Notes: generated from the sequence alone by a model not told the origin. A DNA stretch of 64,000 bases from Clostridia bacterium (GCA_017517685.1 JAFWYK010000004.1:1-64000); one strand, 5' to 3'; positions 46,601 to 54,626 are shown, counted from the stretch's first letter. A program made the numbers and translations.

Positions 46601-49295
46601 AAATTGTTTCTGTACAATCATCATCAGTATTATTTAATACAATTAATTCCATTGTTGCAATTCGTGATTCTGAATCTCTTCTTACTTCAATAATTTTTTC
46701 ACCTTGCTTGATAGATTTTACTGTATTATTATTTCCATCATAATTTTTTATAGCATTAATAGCTAATAATCCTGTTGGTCCTTTAAATTCAATAGATTTA
46801 GCATCATAACCATTTGTTTGTCTTATTATTGAATTTGAATAATTTCTAATAACAGACCATTTTGTTTGAACTGTATAATTAGTTACCCCTTCATTACAAT
46901 AATATAATTTAATCTGATCTTTTTTACTTGATGTGTACTCATCAACAACAATATCAGCATTAATAATTATATTTGTACCATTTGTTAATTCGCTAGAATT
47001 AAATCTTGTTTGAACACCTTTTAAATCAATTTTAATTCTTGGTGTTCCATCAATATTTGTATATGTACTAAAATCAGATATTTCAAATTCTTCACCATGT
47101 AATAAATTAACACTTAACAATCTAATCTCTTTAACATGATTTGGTAATGCTATTTCAAATGTTGGATTAGCATATAAATCTCCATTAACATTATTGTTAT
47201 TTAATTCTATTTTAAACTCAATATTTCCGTTCTCTTTTGTTGTAGAAAACACTTCTTTATTAACTGATAATGTTGCATTTGTAGAGCTTTTTTCAAAAGC
47301 TTTTTTTGTAGCCATTGGAGTTAATTGAATTTCTTCAGCCATTCCAAGATATTTTACTTTCATTTCTACTACACTTTCAATATCAGTAATATTTTTATTA
47401 AATATTTCTTTTTCTAATTCACATTTCCCAATTACTTTTGATAACTCAAAATCAATTGTTCCATTTCTTTTAATTCCATTTAATTCAATTAATAAATTTC
47501 TTTCATTATTTAATTTTAATTCTATTTCATTTTCATTTTTTAACAAATCTTTATTAATTATATATAAAACTTCTTCGTTTAAATTTTTTAATACAATTTC
47601 TCCACCATTTGCTAAAATCTCTTGTAATTGAGCAGAATTAAATTTAATATTTTTAATTTCTACATTATCAGCATCAAAATCTAATCCTAAATTACTTTTA
47701 TAAATTTCTTTTGATACGTCAATTTTTACATTTTCTAAAATATCACTTGTTAAAATATTAACTCTAACTTGTGTTTTATATTCAGTTTCATACATTGCTA
47801 TTTCTGAATTATAATTTGCATTAATCTTTGCTTTATTAATTTTTTCTGAACTTGTACCAATTGAACTTGTTAAAAGTTCATCTTTTTTTACTGTAACTTC
47901 TTTTGTTTCATCAATTTTCTTTGTTATTGTTTTTGTATTTGCACTATATTCAACTGTTCTTACAGTTACTGTATTTGAAAGATTATATTTTTCTTCTTCA
48001 ACATATTCTTTAAATCTATATATGATTACGTATTGATCTTCTCCATGAGAATAAACGGCTGTATTTCCTTCTTTATTTACAGTCTTAATTGTTATTTTGT
48101 TATTTTCTTTATCATAGCTCCAATTATTTCTAGTAAATGTTGTTTCACCAACATCTTCACCATTAGTTGCTAATGTTTTATTAGCAACTACATTTATTTC
48201 TATAGGAGCTTGATCATTTATTTTTGGAACATCAACTTCAATCGTTGTAGATTTTACTGGTAAATATTTGCTATCATTAATATTTCTTGTAATTGTAATA
48301 TCATTTTGTACAATAGTACCAGAAACATCCATTACTGAGAATGGTGAGAATTTTGAAAATTCACTAGATACAACTATATCTTTTGAATAATCCCACCCCA
48401 CAACAACTTTTTCTTCTTTACCTATTTTTACTTCTTTTAAGTTTTTATTAATAAAAGTACCACTTAATTGTAATTTAACTTCTTCTAATAAATTATTAAT
48501 GTCTAATTTTTCTCCAGGAACAAATTCTAAGTCAACAACAATTTTTGTATCTTCTATTATATTGCTTAATAAGATTTCATTTTCAGATTCAATAACAATA
48601 TCTAATAAAGCATCTTTTACTTTATCTTCATATGTCTCTTCATCTTCTTCATCTTCTACAATAACATTTTCATCAACTAATATTTCTTCACCAATTGCAT
48701 CAATAATAGAAGCTAATGGATTTGTTTTAACAACATCACTATCAGCTTGTTGTACTTTATCTGATACTTTATCTAAAATACTTTGAATTGAACTGTCTAC
48801 TGTTACTGTATTTGTGTTAGAATCAGTTGCAGGCTCTTCCCCTTTCTCATCTTCAGTTTTTTCAACTTCTTCTTTAGGTTCTTCTAATAAAGATTCAGCA
48901 CCTTTTATTGCTTCAACTAAACTTGATTCAGTTTTTGTTGTAGCTAATAAGTTTTGACTTACTGCTGAAAATTTAAATCCAAGACTACTACCATCAGCAC
49001 TAACCGCTCTAATAGTACCATCTTGTAAGAAACCTTCAACTTGTGGAAGAATTTCTAAAACCAATTTGATATTTTCATTTACGTTTTTTGTAAGTTCTGT
49101 AATCTTGTTACCGTCTTCGTCTTCGAAATAAGCATCGAATTTGATTTCATCTTTTCTGAAGAAACCACGATTAATAACCTCGAATTCATCACTTGCAGCA
49201 ATTGCTGATAATGTGAAACCGAAGTTACTGAATAACATCATAAAAACGATTAAGATCACTATTAACTTAGCTTTTAAAGTTTTTACTGTTCCCAT
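43602..49295 (-). CDS. Giant surface protein A1 with Asn/Asp-rich linker
   Basis: A 1897-residue protein from ATG 49295 (MGTVKTLKAKLIVIL), which has GAAGGAG 6 bp upstream; an upstream in-frame start at 49328 lacks a site. A signal peptide ends near SAIAASDEFEV. Most of the protein parallels A2 (GPTGLLAINAIKNY, GRVPFKGNKDVVTREDLGT, a terminal DUF11-like domain with EYTIKITNIGNVDG). A low-complexity linker of about 90 residues rich in Asn, Asp, Ser and Glu (near 1488-1578) is absent from A2. It precedes an SdrD B-like module (GKVWKDENKDGIKDDSED). The end is ITVSTGRT, a membrane helix and KKIYK. The acidic start (residues 90-210) contains many Glu/Asp. An adhesive or structural surface role is inferred. 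Confidence 0.8.
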   Translation of the reverse strand: MGTVKTLKAKLIVILIVFMMLFSNFGFTLSAIAASDEFEVINRGFFRKDEIKFDAYFEDEDGNKITELTKNVNENIKLVLEILPQVEGFLQDGTIRAVSADGSSLGFKFSAVSQNLLATTKTESSLVEAIKGAESLLEEPKEEVEKTEDEKGEEPATDSNTNTVTVDSSIQSILDKVSDKVQQADSDVVKTNPLASIIDAIGEEILVDENVIVEDEEDEETYEDKVKDALLDIVIESENEILLSNIIEDTKIVVDLEFVPGEKLDINNLLEEVKLQLSGTFINKNLKEVKIGKEEKVVVGWDYSKDIVVSSEFSKFSPFSVMDVSGTIVQNDITITRNINDSKYLPVKSTTIEVDVPKINDQAPIEINVVANKTLATNGEDVGETTFTRNNWSYDKENNKITIKTVNKEGNTAVYSHGEDQYVIIYRFKEYVEEEKYNLSNTVTVRTVEYSANTKTITKKIDETKEVTVKKDELLTSSIGTSSEKINKAKINANYNSEIAMYETEYKTQVRVNILTSDILENVKIDVSKEIYKSNLGLDFDADNVEIKNIKFNSAQLQEILANGGEIVLKNLNEEVLYIINKDLLKNENEIELKLNNERNLLIELNGIKRNGTIDFELSKVIGKCELEKEIFNKNITDIESVVEMKVKYLGMAEEIQLTPMATKKAFEKSSTNATLSVNKEVFSTTKENGNIEFKIELNNNNVNGDLYANPTFEIALPNHVKEIRLLSVNLLHGEEFEISDFSTYTNIDGTPRIKIDLKGVQTRFNSSELTNGTNIIINADIVVDEYTSSKKDQIKLYYCNEGVTNYTVQTKWSVIRNYSNSIIRQTNGYDAKSIEFKGPTGLLAINAIKNYDGNNNTVKSIKQGEKIIEVRRDSESRIATMELIVLNNTDDDCTETILLGRVPFKGNKDVVTREDLGTNVDALVKGKIIASEENTNRSKIYYSGNENADTDLNKKGNEWTENFIGDFTKSFMIVVEGTVAPGAILKYSYDFEIPSNLGYEVKMLGSFAAIYNRKEDTIILAEKTLADSVGIATEVGAKYEATMRVDVGNKAIGESRYLNYYVDVKNTGSVDLKDVKIVVDRPTFAFFCEKQENKNDGNNGYVVKHNLQNFVSTISSLEAGEKVEIKIPMKTDKLPKTVKEYSIMVPNARYDYEKDLYYTIDENNDVHYIDKLPNEFVLENKAKVTVEGSAKEYVTNIVKNKIERRFFDIEITPYKTEGLVGDFVSGDFFSYIVKIQNISGEKITGVDINAVIPKELKFRGINELVENPYEYEYNEETNEIDFTIGDLEYLDSARFYADCDISNMKNIGLVLSKANFTVTADNDIEEKSDAIEVKLVGPELEITHELNTTTNSVEECKDFEYIINIKNKGAYKSSAINIETKIPECLSVIHTTSEGKKPITTKTDGNMVKGYLSAIDSNETISFIILLKSEPLDKEELSRELYIQSKLNEKYIGDFELEDLKMWLVDDPDRELTEEEKQEQLDEELFKPTDDVETPEDEEKPIIDRNDSNNDEEKTEEKPDIDNSNNSNNNRPGENDSFSNQESNNVKDENDESNDTTNENNSDNNQSNDNSSNNTVKPVDNKVNITGKVWKDENKDGIKDDSEDPIRSVKVSIYDGNSEIKTCVTDSQGKYRFNDVTEGKYVVVFNYDKELYVATTYRKSGVPEDRNSDVIESEDGVAVTNEIVFTTDQQIDLGLQIKDEFDFAIEKYITKSIVKSGDKEKITEYENTALGKLEIRSKELKNSLISLEYTIKITNIGNVDGKIETIKDYLPKTLEFDEKQNNGWYLDSDEVLCNNTLKDIVLEPGDTKEIKLVLNKVMTEDNTGTIVNKVKLDAISDKNLTDNRTENNVATQELLITVSTGRTVQIVLLVACIAGFAVLFNFTNIKALITGKKIYK

Positions 49296-49411
49296 AAAAT
49301 ACTCCTTCTCTTTTGAATTTGGACGCAATACGTCTTACTTTTATTTATATATATAAAATATTACTCTCCTTTTAGTGATTTGTAAATACCAGTGTTTTCA
49401 AGGGTTGTAGC

Positions 49412-49440
49412 CCGTTTTTCTACGGAAATAAATGCATTAC
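49412..49440 (-). promoter_or_regulatory. Conserved leader element upstream of A1
   Basis: Plus-strand CCGTTTTT, ACGG and AATGCATTAC match the element upstream of A2 in order and in distance from the start. No clean -35/-10 pair for A1 is evident in the 294-bp gap from 49296 to 49589. Confidence 0.35.
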
Positions 49441-49477
49441 ACGTTTTTTTACTTAGTATTAAGTTTACATTACATTT

Positions 49478-49484
49478 TTCGACA
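49478..49484. promoter_or_regulatory. Possible Spo0A box
   Basis: TTCGACA on the plus strand (TGTCGAA on the minus) matches the core 0A-box TGNCGAA. It lies between the divergent A1 gene and the small-protein operon. A single 7-base match can arise by chance. Confidence 0.3.
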
Positions 49485-49497
49485 TTTGCCAATGTTT

Positions 49498-49523
49498 TCC
49501 ACAATTTTTTCCTCTTTTGTGGA
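49498..49523. promoter_or_regulatory. Inverted repeat TCCACA-N14-TGTGGA (second copy)
   Basis: TCCACA (49498-49503) and TGTGGA (49518-49523) with the same 14-bp spacing as at 16164-16189. Each arm reads as a DnaA-box-like 9-mer (TTTTCCACA; ATATCCACA on the other strand). It lies in the divergent intergenic region. Confidence 0.4.
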
Positions 49524-49589
49524 TATCCGTAAGAAATTATCAACATTTCATTTTTACTGCATATACTTATAAAAAAAGGAGGAATAACT

Positions 49590-49730
49590 TTGAATAACAT
49601 GGATATTAACAAACTTCTTGCCGCAATTTCAAAAATGGATAAGGCTGAACTTGAAAAAAACATATATAAAGCTCAGCAAATACTTGAAAACTCAAACATT
49701 AAGCAAGATTTTAAGAAGGATGATAAATAA
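49590..49730 (+). CDS. Small conserved-looking protein (46 residues)
   Basis: A short frame starts at TTG (49590) with AGGAGG 7 bp upstream; an internal ATG (49599) would be 16 bp from the site, so TTG is preferred. It reads MNNMDINKLLAAISKMDKAE, then a Lys/Gln-rich helix and KKDDK before TAA. It looks like a single amphipathic helix-rich peptide. It ends 3 bp before the next gene, so the two are coupled. The minus-strand ORF over the same bases is its shadow. Function is unknown. Confidence 0.6.
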   Translation: MNNMDINKLLAAISKMDKAELEKNIYKAQQILENSNIKQDFKKDDK

Positions 49731-49733
49731 TTT

Positions 49734-50129
49734 ATGAATGAAGATTTTTCAGAATTATTGAATAATTTTACAAATATTTTAAAAGAAAAAGATATTGATA
49801 TTAACAAAATAGCAGGCGACACTCATTCGCCTGCTGAAAACACTGATACTTCAAGCTTTTCTCTTGATTTAGACACAATTTTAAAAATCAAAAATATTAT
49901 ATCTAAAATCAATCAAAATACCGATAGCCCTAGGAATAAACTATTATTATCTTTAAAACCTTTTTTAGACAATGATAAAAGTGAAAAAGTCGATAAATAC
50001 ATAAAAATTGCAACAATGCTTACTATTCTTGAAGATGATAATTTCGATATAGGATTAAACATATTAAAAAGCAACAAAAAAGGCTATGATCTAATCTTGA
50101 TCATAACCTTATTTCTCCTTATATTTTAA
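49734..50129 (+). CDS. Hypothetical protein, second gene of the small operon
   Basis: A 131-residue acidic, helical protein beginning MNEDFSELLNNFTNILKEKD. A segment PRNKLLLSLKPFLDNDKSEK followed by VDKYIKIATML resembles a motif (LLxALKPFLxxxRxxKVDxxIKI) that I associate with small conserved Clostridia proteins of unknown role. The last about 15 residues (GYDLILIITLFLLIF) are hydrophobic and are encoded by the hairpin that terminates the convergent minC unit, so the original C-terminus may have been shorter or altered. No signal peptide is seen. Confidence 0.55.
   Translation: MNEDFSELLNNFTNILKEKDIDINKIAGDTHSPAENTDTSSFSLDLDTILKIKNIISKINQNTDSPRNKLLLSLKPFLDNDKSEKVDKYIKIATMLTILEDDNFDIGLNILKSNKKGYDLILIITLFLLIF
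50076..50109 (-). terminator. Terminator of the mre-mrdA-minC operon, inside the 3' end of the convergent gene
   Basis: On the minus strand AGGTTATGATC pairs with GATCATAGCCT (one mismatch) around a 7-base loop, followed by six Ts. It lies beyond the minC stop at 50131 and overlaps the last codons of the plus-strand gene. Confidence 0.75.
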
Positions 50130-50130
50130 A

Positions 50131-50736
50131 TTACACAATTATAATTTCATTCTTCTCAATCTTACAAATAGGGCATTTATCAACTCTTTCCCCTACTTCT
50201 CTTACTAAGTTTGCTATTCTAATTTGTGTTACATCTATATAATTTGCAGATATCATAGCCATTGTATTACCATTTGCACCAGCGTGAGCAACACCTCTTA
50301 ATGCACCTAATATCATAATATTTCCACCTGCTATTATTTCAGCTCCAGAGTTAACATCACCACAAACAACTATGCTTCCTGGATACTCTTCTCTTTTTCC
50401 AGCTCTTAATGTATTTTGTATAAATTTAGTTTCTGATATATCTGTATCTGCTTCAAAAGTTCTTTTTATAGCATGTAATCCTAATAAATCAGATACATCA
50501 TCAAATTTAATTGGAACATCAATTTCAGCTTGAATTTCACTTTTTACTCTATTAATTTCAGATTCAGTAAACAATCTTCCAGTAACCCTCATTGGTAATG
50601 TAGAAGATTTATAAAAATCTCTTAGTTTAGGTAATTTCGTTTGTAATTCTTCTAATATTTCATGAATTTCAGCAATTACATTTACGTTTAATATTATTTC
50701 ATTTGTAGTTTGGTTAATCTTAATATTATTTAGCAT
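50131..50736 (-). CDS. minC: Septum site-determining protein MinC
   Basis: A 201-residue protein. The C-terminal half is the MinC beta-helix: FIQNTLRAGKREEYPGSIVVCGDVNSG, GAEIIAGGNIMILGALRGVAHAGANG and the closing ISANYIDVTQIRIAN. MinC inhibits FtsZ polymerisation away from mid-cell and is recruited by MinD. The final residues CPICKIEKNEIIIV add a CxxC. It is the last gene of the shape operon, 16 bp after mrdA. minD and minE do not follow as they do in many Clostridia, so they must lie elsewhere or be absent. Confidence 0.93.
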   Translation of the reverse strand: MLNNIKINQTTNEIILNVNVIAEIHEILEELQTKLPKLRDFYKSSTLPMRVTGRLFTESEINRVKSEIQAEIDVPIKFDDVSDLLGLHAIKRTFEADTDISETKFIQNTLRAGKREEYPGSIVVCGDVNSGAEIIAGGNIMILGALRGVAHAGANGNTMAMISANYIDVTQIRIANLVREVGERVDKCPICKIEKNEIIIV

Positions 50737-50752
50737 TAATTTACCCTTCCTT

Positions 50753-52879
50753 CTATCTAAAAGATTCTGTCTCTACTGAAGCTGACATATCCTCAGTTAC
50801 TGATACTACATTCATTCCGAAATATTCGTAAATAATCTCTTTTACTATTTCCGCTGTGTAGAAACCATGGTGACCATTTTCTACCATAACTACTACAGCT
50901 ATTTCTGGATCTTCATACGGTGCAAATCCTGCAAACCATCCATCAGTTCTTCTTCCTGCTTCTGCCGAACCTGTTTTACCTCCAACTGATATTGAAAAGT
51001 CTTTAAATGTAGTATAGGCTGTTCCACCTTCACCTTCTGTAACTGATCTCATTCCTTCTAATACTGTGTGCATTGTATCATCACTAATATCAAGGGCTTC
51101 AGTTTCTTCATTTGTTAATCCTAATTTATTATTAATAAATTCATCTATTTCATTTTTTGAAACTTGAGTTCCATTTGATTTTATAACACTTTTTACAATT
51201 GATACGTCTAGTTTATTTCCTCCATTTGCTACCATTGCAAGATATTTACACATTTGTAATGGTGTAAAACTGTTAAATCCTTGTCCAATAGATGCATAAG
51301 CTGTTTGAGCAGCTGACCAAACTTCTCCTTTTCGTTTTGCCACTTCCCTTGTTGCTAGAGTTCCAGAGTTTTCTCCGACAATCTCTATTCCTGTTTTGCC
51401 TCCTAATCCAAAATATCTTGCATATTTTTCAATATTTTCTATTCCCATTCTTTGACTTACTTCAAAGAAAAAATAATTACAAGATTTTTGAATAGCTTGT
51501 GCTATGTTCAAAGGTCCATGTCCTCTACCATAATCATTGTAGTACCAGCATGCAGGATCGTCTGTTTCACCTGTTACTATACCATAATAAGGTCCATTAT
51601 CATTTATCTTTTCTCTAGAATTTGTTACCCCACTTTCTAAAGCAGCTATTGCAGTTATCATTTTAAATATAGATCCTGGAGCATATGAACCTTGCATTGC
51701 TTTACTTGATAAAGGATGATATGGATTATCTTTGTATTCATTATATTTTTGAGTAGATATTCCGTTATAGAATAATCCTGGCTCATAATCTGGATAGCTA
51801 GCCATAGCCAAAACCTCACCAGTTTTAACGTTAATTGCTACTGCAGCTCCACCTTCAGCAGGAGCTGGATCACCAAGTTCACCATTCCTTATTCTTTCGA
51901 TATTTCTTTCTAAAGATTCTTCTGCAATTCTTTGTAGATTTGCATCTATTGTAAGGACTATATTAGCACCACCAATAGCTTCTTTAGAAATATATTCACC
52001 TGTTACTGTTCCATCAACAGACATATCTATTTGCTTTTCGCCATCTTCACCTCTTAAGTATTCTTCAAATGTCTTCTCTATTCCTGTTTGTCCAACTTTA
52101 TCTGCAACATCATATTCATAAGTATCACCACGTTTGGCAAATTCTTCTTGATTTGCTTTACTAATTCTTGATGCATATCCTATAATATGCGATGCTAAAG
52201 TGCCTTGATGATATATTCTAGTAGGTTCTACTACTATATTAACACCAGTTAAACTTTGTGAGTTTTCTTGTAGTTGAACTGCACTCGTTCTTGATATATT
52301 ATCAGATATTTCCATAGATCTTGTTGTAGAATATCCGATAGTTGATATTGCATATCTTATTGCTAAGATTTGTCTAATTTCTTTTACATTATCGCTTTTA
52401 ATATTGTATTTATCTCTAAATAAGTAAAAAGCCTCTTCAGCCGAAGCTGTTTCTGGTATTTTGTATTTAGTTTTCCACTCTGCCAGTTTTTCATCATTTT
52501 CAAAATGAAATTCAAATGGATCTATACTAATTGGAAAAGGATCAACATATGTATCTCCATTACTTTCAAGAATATTAGTCATTGTAAGTATTGAACTATT
52601 AAGTTGATCATCTTCTGTTTTTGCATTATACATCTCAAGTGAGAATTCCATTTCTGTACTAACCAGAACATTTCCACTTCTATCAAGTATGCTTCCTCTT
52701 GCCGCTTCTATTGTCGCAACTCTCGTTAACTTCGTATTTGAATTCTCTCTATATTCTGCTCCTTTTACAATCTGCAGATTAAACAGCTGCATAAGGATTA
52801 AAATTCCCATTAGATATACAATCGCGGTAAGCATATTGTACCTGAAATTAGATTTCTCTAATTCACTCTTTTTTCTCAG
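50753..52879 (-). CDS. mrdA: Penicillin-binding protein 2 (elongation transpeptidase)
   Basis: A class B PBP. I start it at CTG (52879), because AGGGGTGAG lies 7 bp upstream and this adds the basic RKKSELEKSNFRYN stretch expected before the membrane helix. The first ATG (52834) begins inside the helix with no site and no basic residues. A TAG directly precedes the CTG. The single helix (LTAIVYLMGILILMQLF) is followed by the pedestal dimerisation domain and the transpeptidase domain with SIFK (active Ser), SCN and KTGSAE. It cross-links lateral wall peptidoglycan with RodA/MreC. It sits in the operon after mreC and mreD. The length from CTG is 708 residues. Confidence 0.93.
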   Translation of the reverse strand: MRKKSELEKSNFRYNMLTAIVYLMGILILMQLFNLQIVKGAEYRENSNTKLTRVATIEAARGSILDRSGNVLVSTEMEFSLEMYNAKTEDDQLNSSILTMTNILESNGDTYVDPFPISIDPFEFHFENDEKLAEWKTKYKIPETASAEEAFYLFRDKYNIKSDNVKEIRQILAIRYAISTIGYSTTRSMEISDNISRTSAVQLQENSQSLTGVNIVVEPTRIYHQGTLASHIIGYASRISKANQEEFAKRGDTYEYDVADKVGQTGIEKTFEEYLRGEDGEKQIDMSVDGTVTGEYISKEAIGGANIVLTIDANLQRIAEESLERNIERIRNGELGDPAPAEGGAAVAINVKTGEVLAMASYPDYEPGLFYNGISTQKYNEYKDNPYHPLSSKAMQGSYAPGSIFKMITAIAALESGVTNSREKINDNGPYYGIVTGETDDPACWYYNDYGRGHGPLNIAQAIQKSCNYFFFEVSQRMGIENIEKYARYFGLGGKTGIEIVGENSGTLATREVAKRKGEVWSAAQTAYASIGQGFNSFTPLQMCKYLAMVANGGNKLDVSIVKSVIKSNGTQVSKNEIDEFINNKLGLTNEETEALDISDDTMHTVLEGMRSVTEGEGGTAYTTFKDFSISVGGKTGSAEAGRRTDGWFAGFAPYEDPEIAVVVMVENGHHGFYTAEIVKEIIYEYFGMNVVSVTEDMSASVETESFR

Positions 52880-52915
52880 CTATCTCACCCCTATTCTTAA
52901 TAGAATTTTTCTATT

Positions 52916-53449
52916 TTAGAAATATCTTGTTAAGATATTATTTTTCTTATATGTTCTATCTACTAAATATCCTGTTTTTTGTATTAATGGATAGAAGATT
53001 ATAGAAAGTAAAATATTATATAAAGTTTCTAGTAAAACAATCTTTAAAAAAGCAAAATACTCTCTATCAAATTCTAATATTAAAGAATTTAAAAAATATA
53101 ATCCAAATTCATAAATAATAGTCGCACCAGCTACCATCATAATTATTGTTAATTTATTTTCTTTTGAAAAGTTTTTATCAAAATATGAACCTAAATAACC
53201 AATAACACAAAGCATTACTGCAGATGTACCTATTACTTTTCCATAAACAAAATCAAGTATTAGTCCAAATAAAACACCTAGTGAAATACCAAAAAATTGA
53301 TTTGCAAACAATCCTATGCATAATACATAAATTACAATCAAATTTGGACTAATTCCAGCTATAGTAAAAGAACTAAATATATTTACTTGTAAGAAAAATA
53401 CTACAAAAAATATTAATATCAAACAAATCGCTATAGCGGTTTTTCTCAT
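52916..53449 (-). CDS. mreD: Rod shape-determining protein MreD
   Basis: A 177-residue membrane protein with about five or six helices (MRKTAIAICLILIFFVVFFL at the start; GLILDFVYGKVIGTSAVMLC in the middle, typical of MreD). It is part of the elongasome that couples MreB filaments to wall synthesis. It lies between mreC (15 bp upstream) and mrdA. Confidence 0.93.
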   Translation of the reverse strand: MRKTAIAICLILIFFVVFFLQVNIFSSFTIAGISPNLIVIYVLCIGLFANQFFGISLGVLFGLILDFVYGKVIGTSAVMLCVIGYLGSYFDKNFSKENKLTIIMMVAGATIIYEFGLYFLNSLILEFDREYFAFLKIVLLETLYNILLSIIFYPLIQKTGYLVDRTYKKNNILTRYF

Positions 53450-53464
53450 ATCTTAAGTTCCTTT

Positions 53465-54283
53465 CTATTCATCAACAATAATTAATACTGTATCTAATTT
53501 TGAAAAATCAACAGCTGGTTCTACAGTAGCATATCTATCTGTAATATTGCTTGTTGTAATTATTTCTTTTATTGTACCAATTATTATTCCTTTAGGATAA
53601 ATTCCACCAACACCTGATGTATAAACATTATCACCTTGAATAAGTTCAGCACCTGTTGGAATATAACTTGCTCTTAAGATTTGATCATTTTCTAATGTTC
53701 CTTTGCAAATTACACTCTCTTGTGTTGTACTAATTGTAGAACTTACTGTACTTGCTGAGTCTATTATAACTTGAACTTTACAAGTTTTTGCTGTTACTGA
53801 AATAACATGTCCAACTAATCCTTTATCAGCTATAACAGTCATCTTTTCTTTTATTCCATCATCTGAACCAACATTAAGTACTAATGTACTACTGTAATTA
53901 CTTACATCTTTGTTAATTACATATGCAGGTACAGTATTGTAATTTGTGTATTTATCTGATAAATGCATATATTGTTGTAATTGTGTATTTTCTGCTTTTA
54001 TCAATTCTAATTCTCTAACTAGAGTTTCAAGCTCACTGTTTCTTTTCTTTAGTTCTTCATTTTCAGCAATAACAGTATCTATATTTTCAAAATAAACACT
54101 GTTACCTTGAATTTTATTCTTTAAATCAACAAATACTTTTTGAACAGGATTTACGACAGAACTTACTGCACTTTCAAAAAAAGACAATTTATTAGTTTCT
54201 ACATTAGAAAGAAATATTAAGAGTACTAAAATTATTATAGTAACTATTCCACCTAATATTTCGGTTTGCCTATTTCTATTCAT
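53465..54283 (-). CDS. mreC: Rod shape-determining protein MreC
   Basis: A 272-residue bitopic protein with one N-terminal membrane helix (about 10-28), a coiled coil (about 65-105, ENEELKKRNSELETLVREL) and the two beta-barrel domains of MreC (VLNVGSDDGIKEKMTVIADK, GLVGHVISVTAKTCKVQVII). MreC is the extracytoplasmic scaffold of the elongasome and activates PBP2. It is second in the operon, 37 bp after the DUF4321 gene. Confidence 0.95.
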   Translation of the reverse strand: MNRNRQTEILGGIVTIIILVLLIFLSNVETNKLSFFESAVSSVVNPVQKVFVDLKNKIQGNSVYFENIDTVIAENEELKKRNSELETLVRELELIKAENTQLQQYMHLSDKYTNYNTVPAYVINKDVSNYSSTLVLNVGSDDGIKEKMTVIADKGLVGHVISVTAKTCKVQVIIDSASTVSSTISTTQESVICKGTLENDQILRASYIPTGAELIQGDNVYTSGVGGIYPKGIIIGTIKEIITTSNITDRYATVEPAVDFSKLDTVLIIVDE

Positions 54284-54320
54284 CTACCTCTTCCTTTCAT
54301 TTAAAGTTTGTTTATTTATA

Positions 54321-54578
54321 TTAAATTTTTCTGTACCAGAATATAGCAATTGCTAACCCTATAATACTAGCAATATTAATTCTAAACATACAGCTAAATG
54401 ATATTTTAAGTACACTTAAATCTAATGTTACTGGGCTAGATAGTCCAAACTCATTTCCATATGCAAGCCACCATAACCAATTTACACTTTTTGCAAGCTC
54501 CCCTAGCAATCCACCAAGTACTAATCCTGATAAAAGGAATACTAAAAGGATCCACATATTTTTTTCTTTTGTTGCCAT
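54321..54578 (-). CDS. DUF4321 membrane protein
   Basis: An 85-residue protein with two membrane helices (about 8-27 and 63-82) joined by WLWWLAYGNEFGLSSPVTLDL. It matches the small DUF4321 family that I know to precede mreC in many Clostridia. A TGGAGG site precedes the ATG. As first gene of the shape operon under a consensus promoter, it may assist the elongasome, but no function is established. Confidence 0.85.
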   Translation of the reverse strand: MATKEKNMWILLVFLLSGLVLGGLLGELAKSVNWLWWLAYGNEFGLSSPVTLDLSVLKISFSCMFRINIASIIGLAIAIFWYRKI

Positions 54579-54626
54579 ATCTGTACCTCCATTTTTTCTT
54601 ACGGATATTTATATTTTTACTGTTAT

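Noticed and set aside
49361..49663. 100-residue minus-strand ORF upstream of A1
   Set aside because: It lies antisense to the small plus-strand gene with a strong ribosome binding site and covers the intergenic regulatory elements. Its translation is of shadow type.
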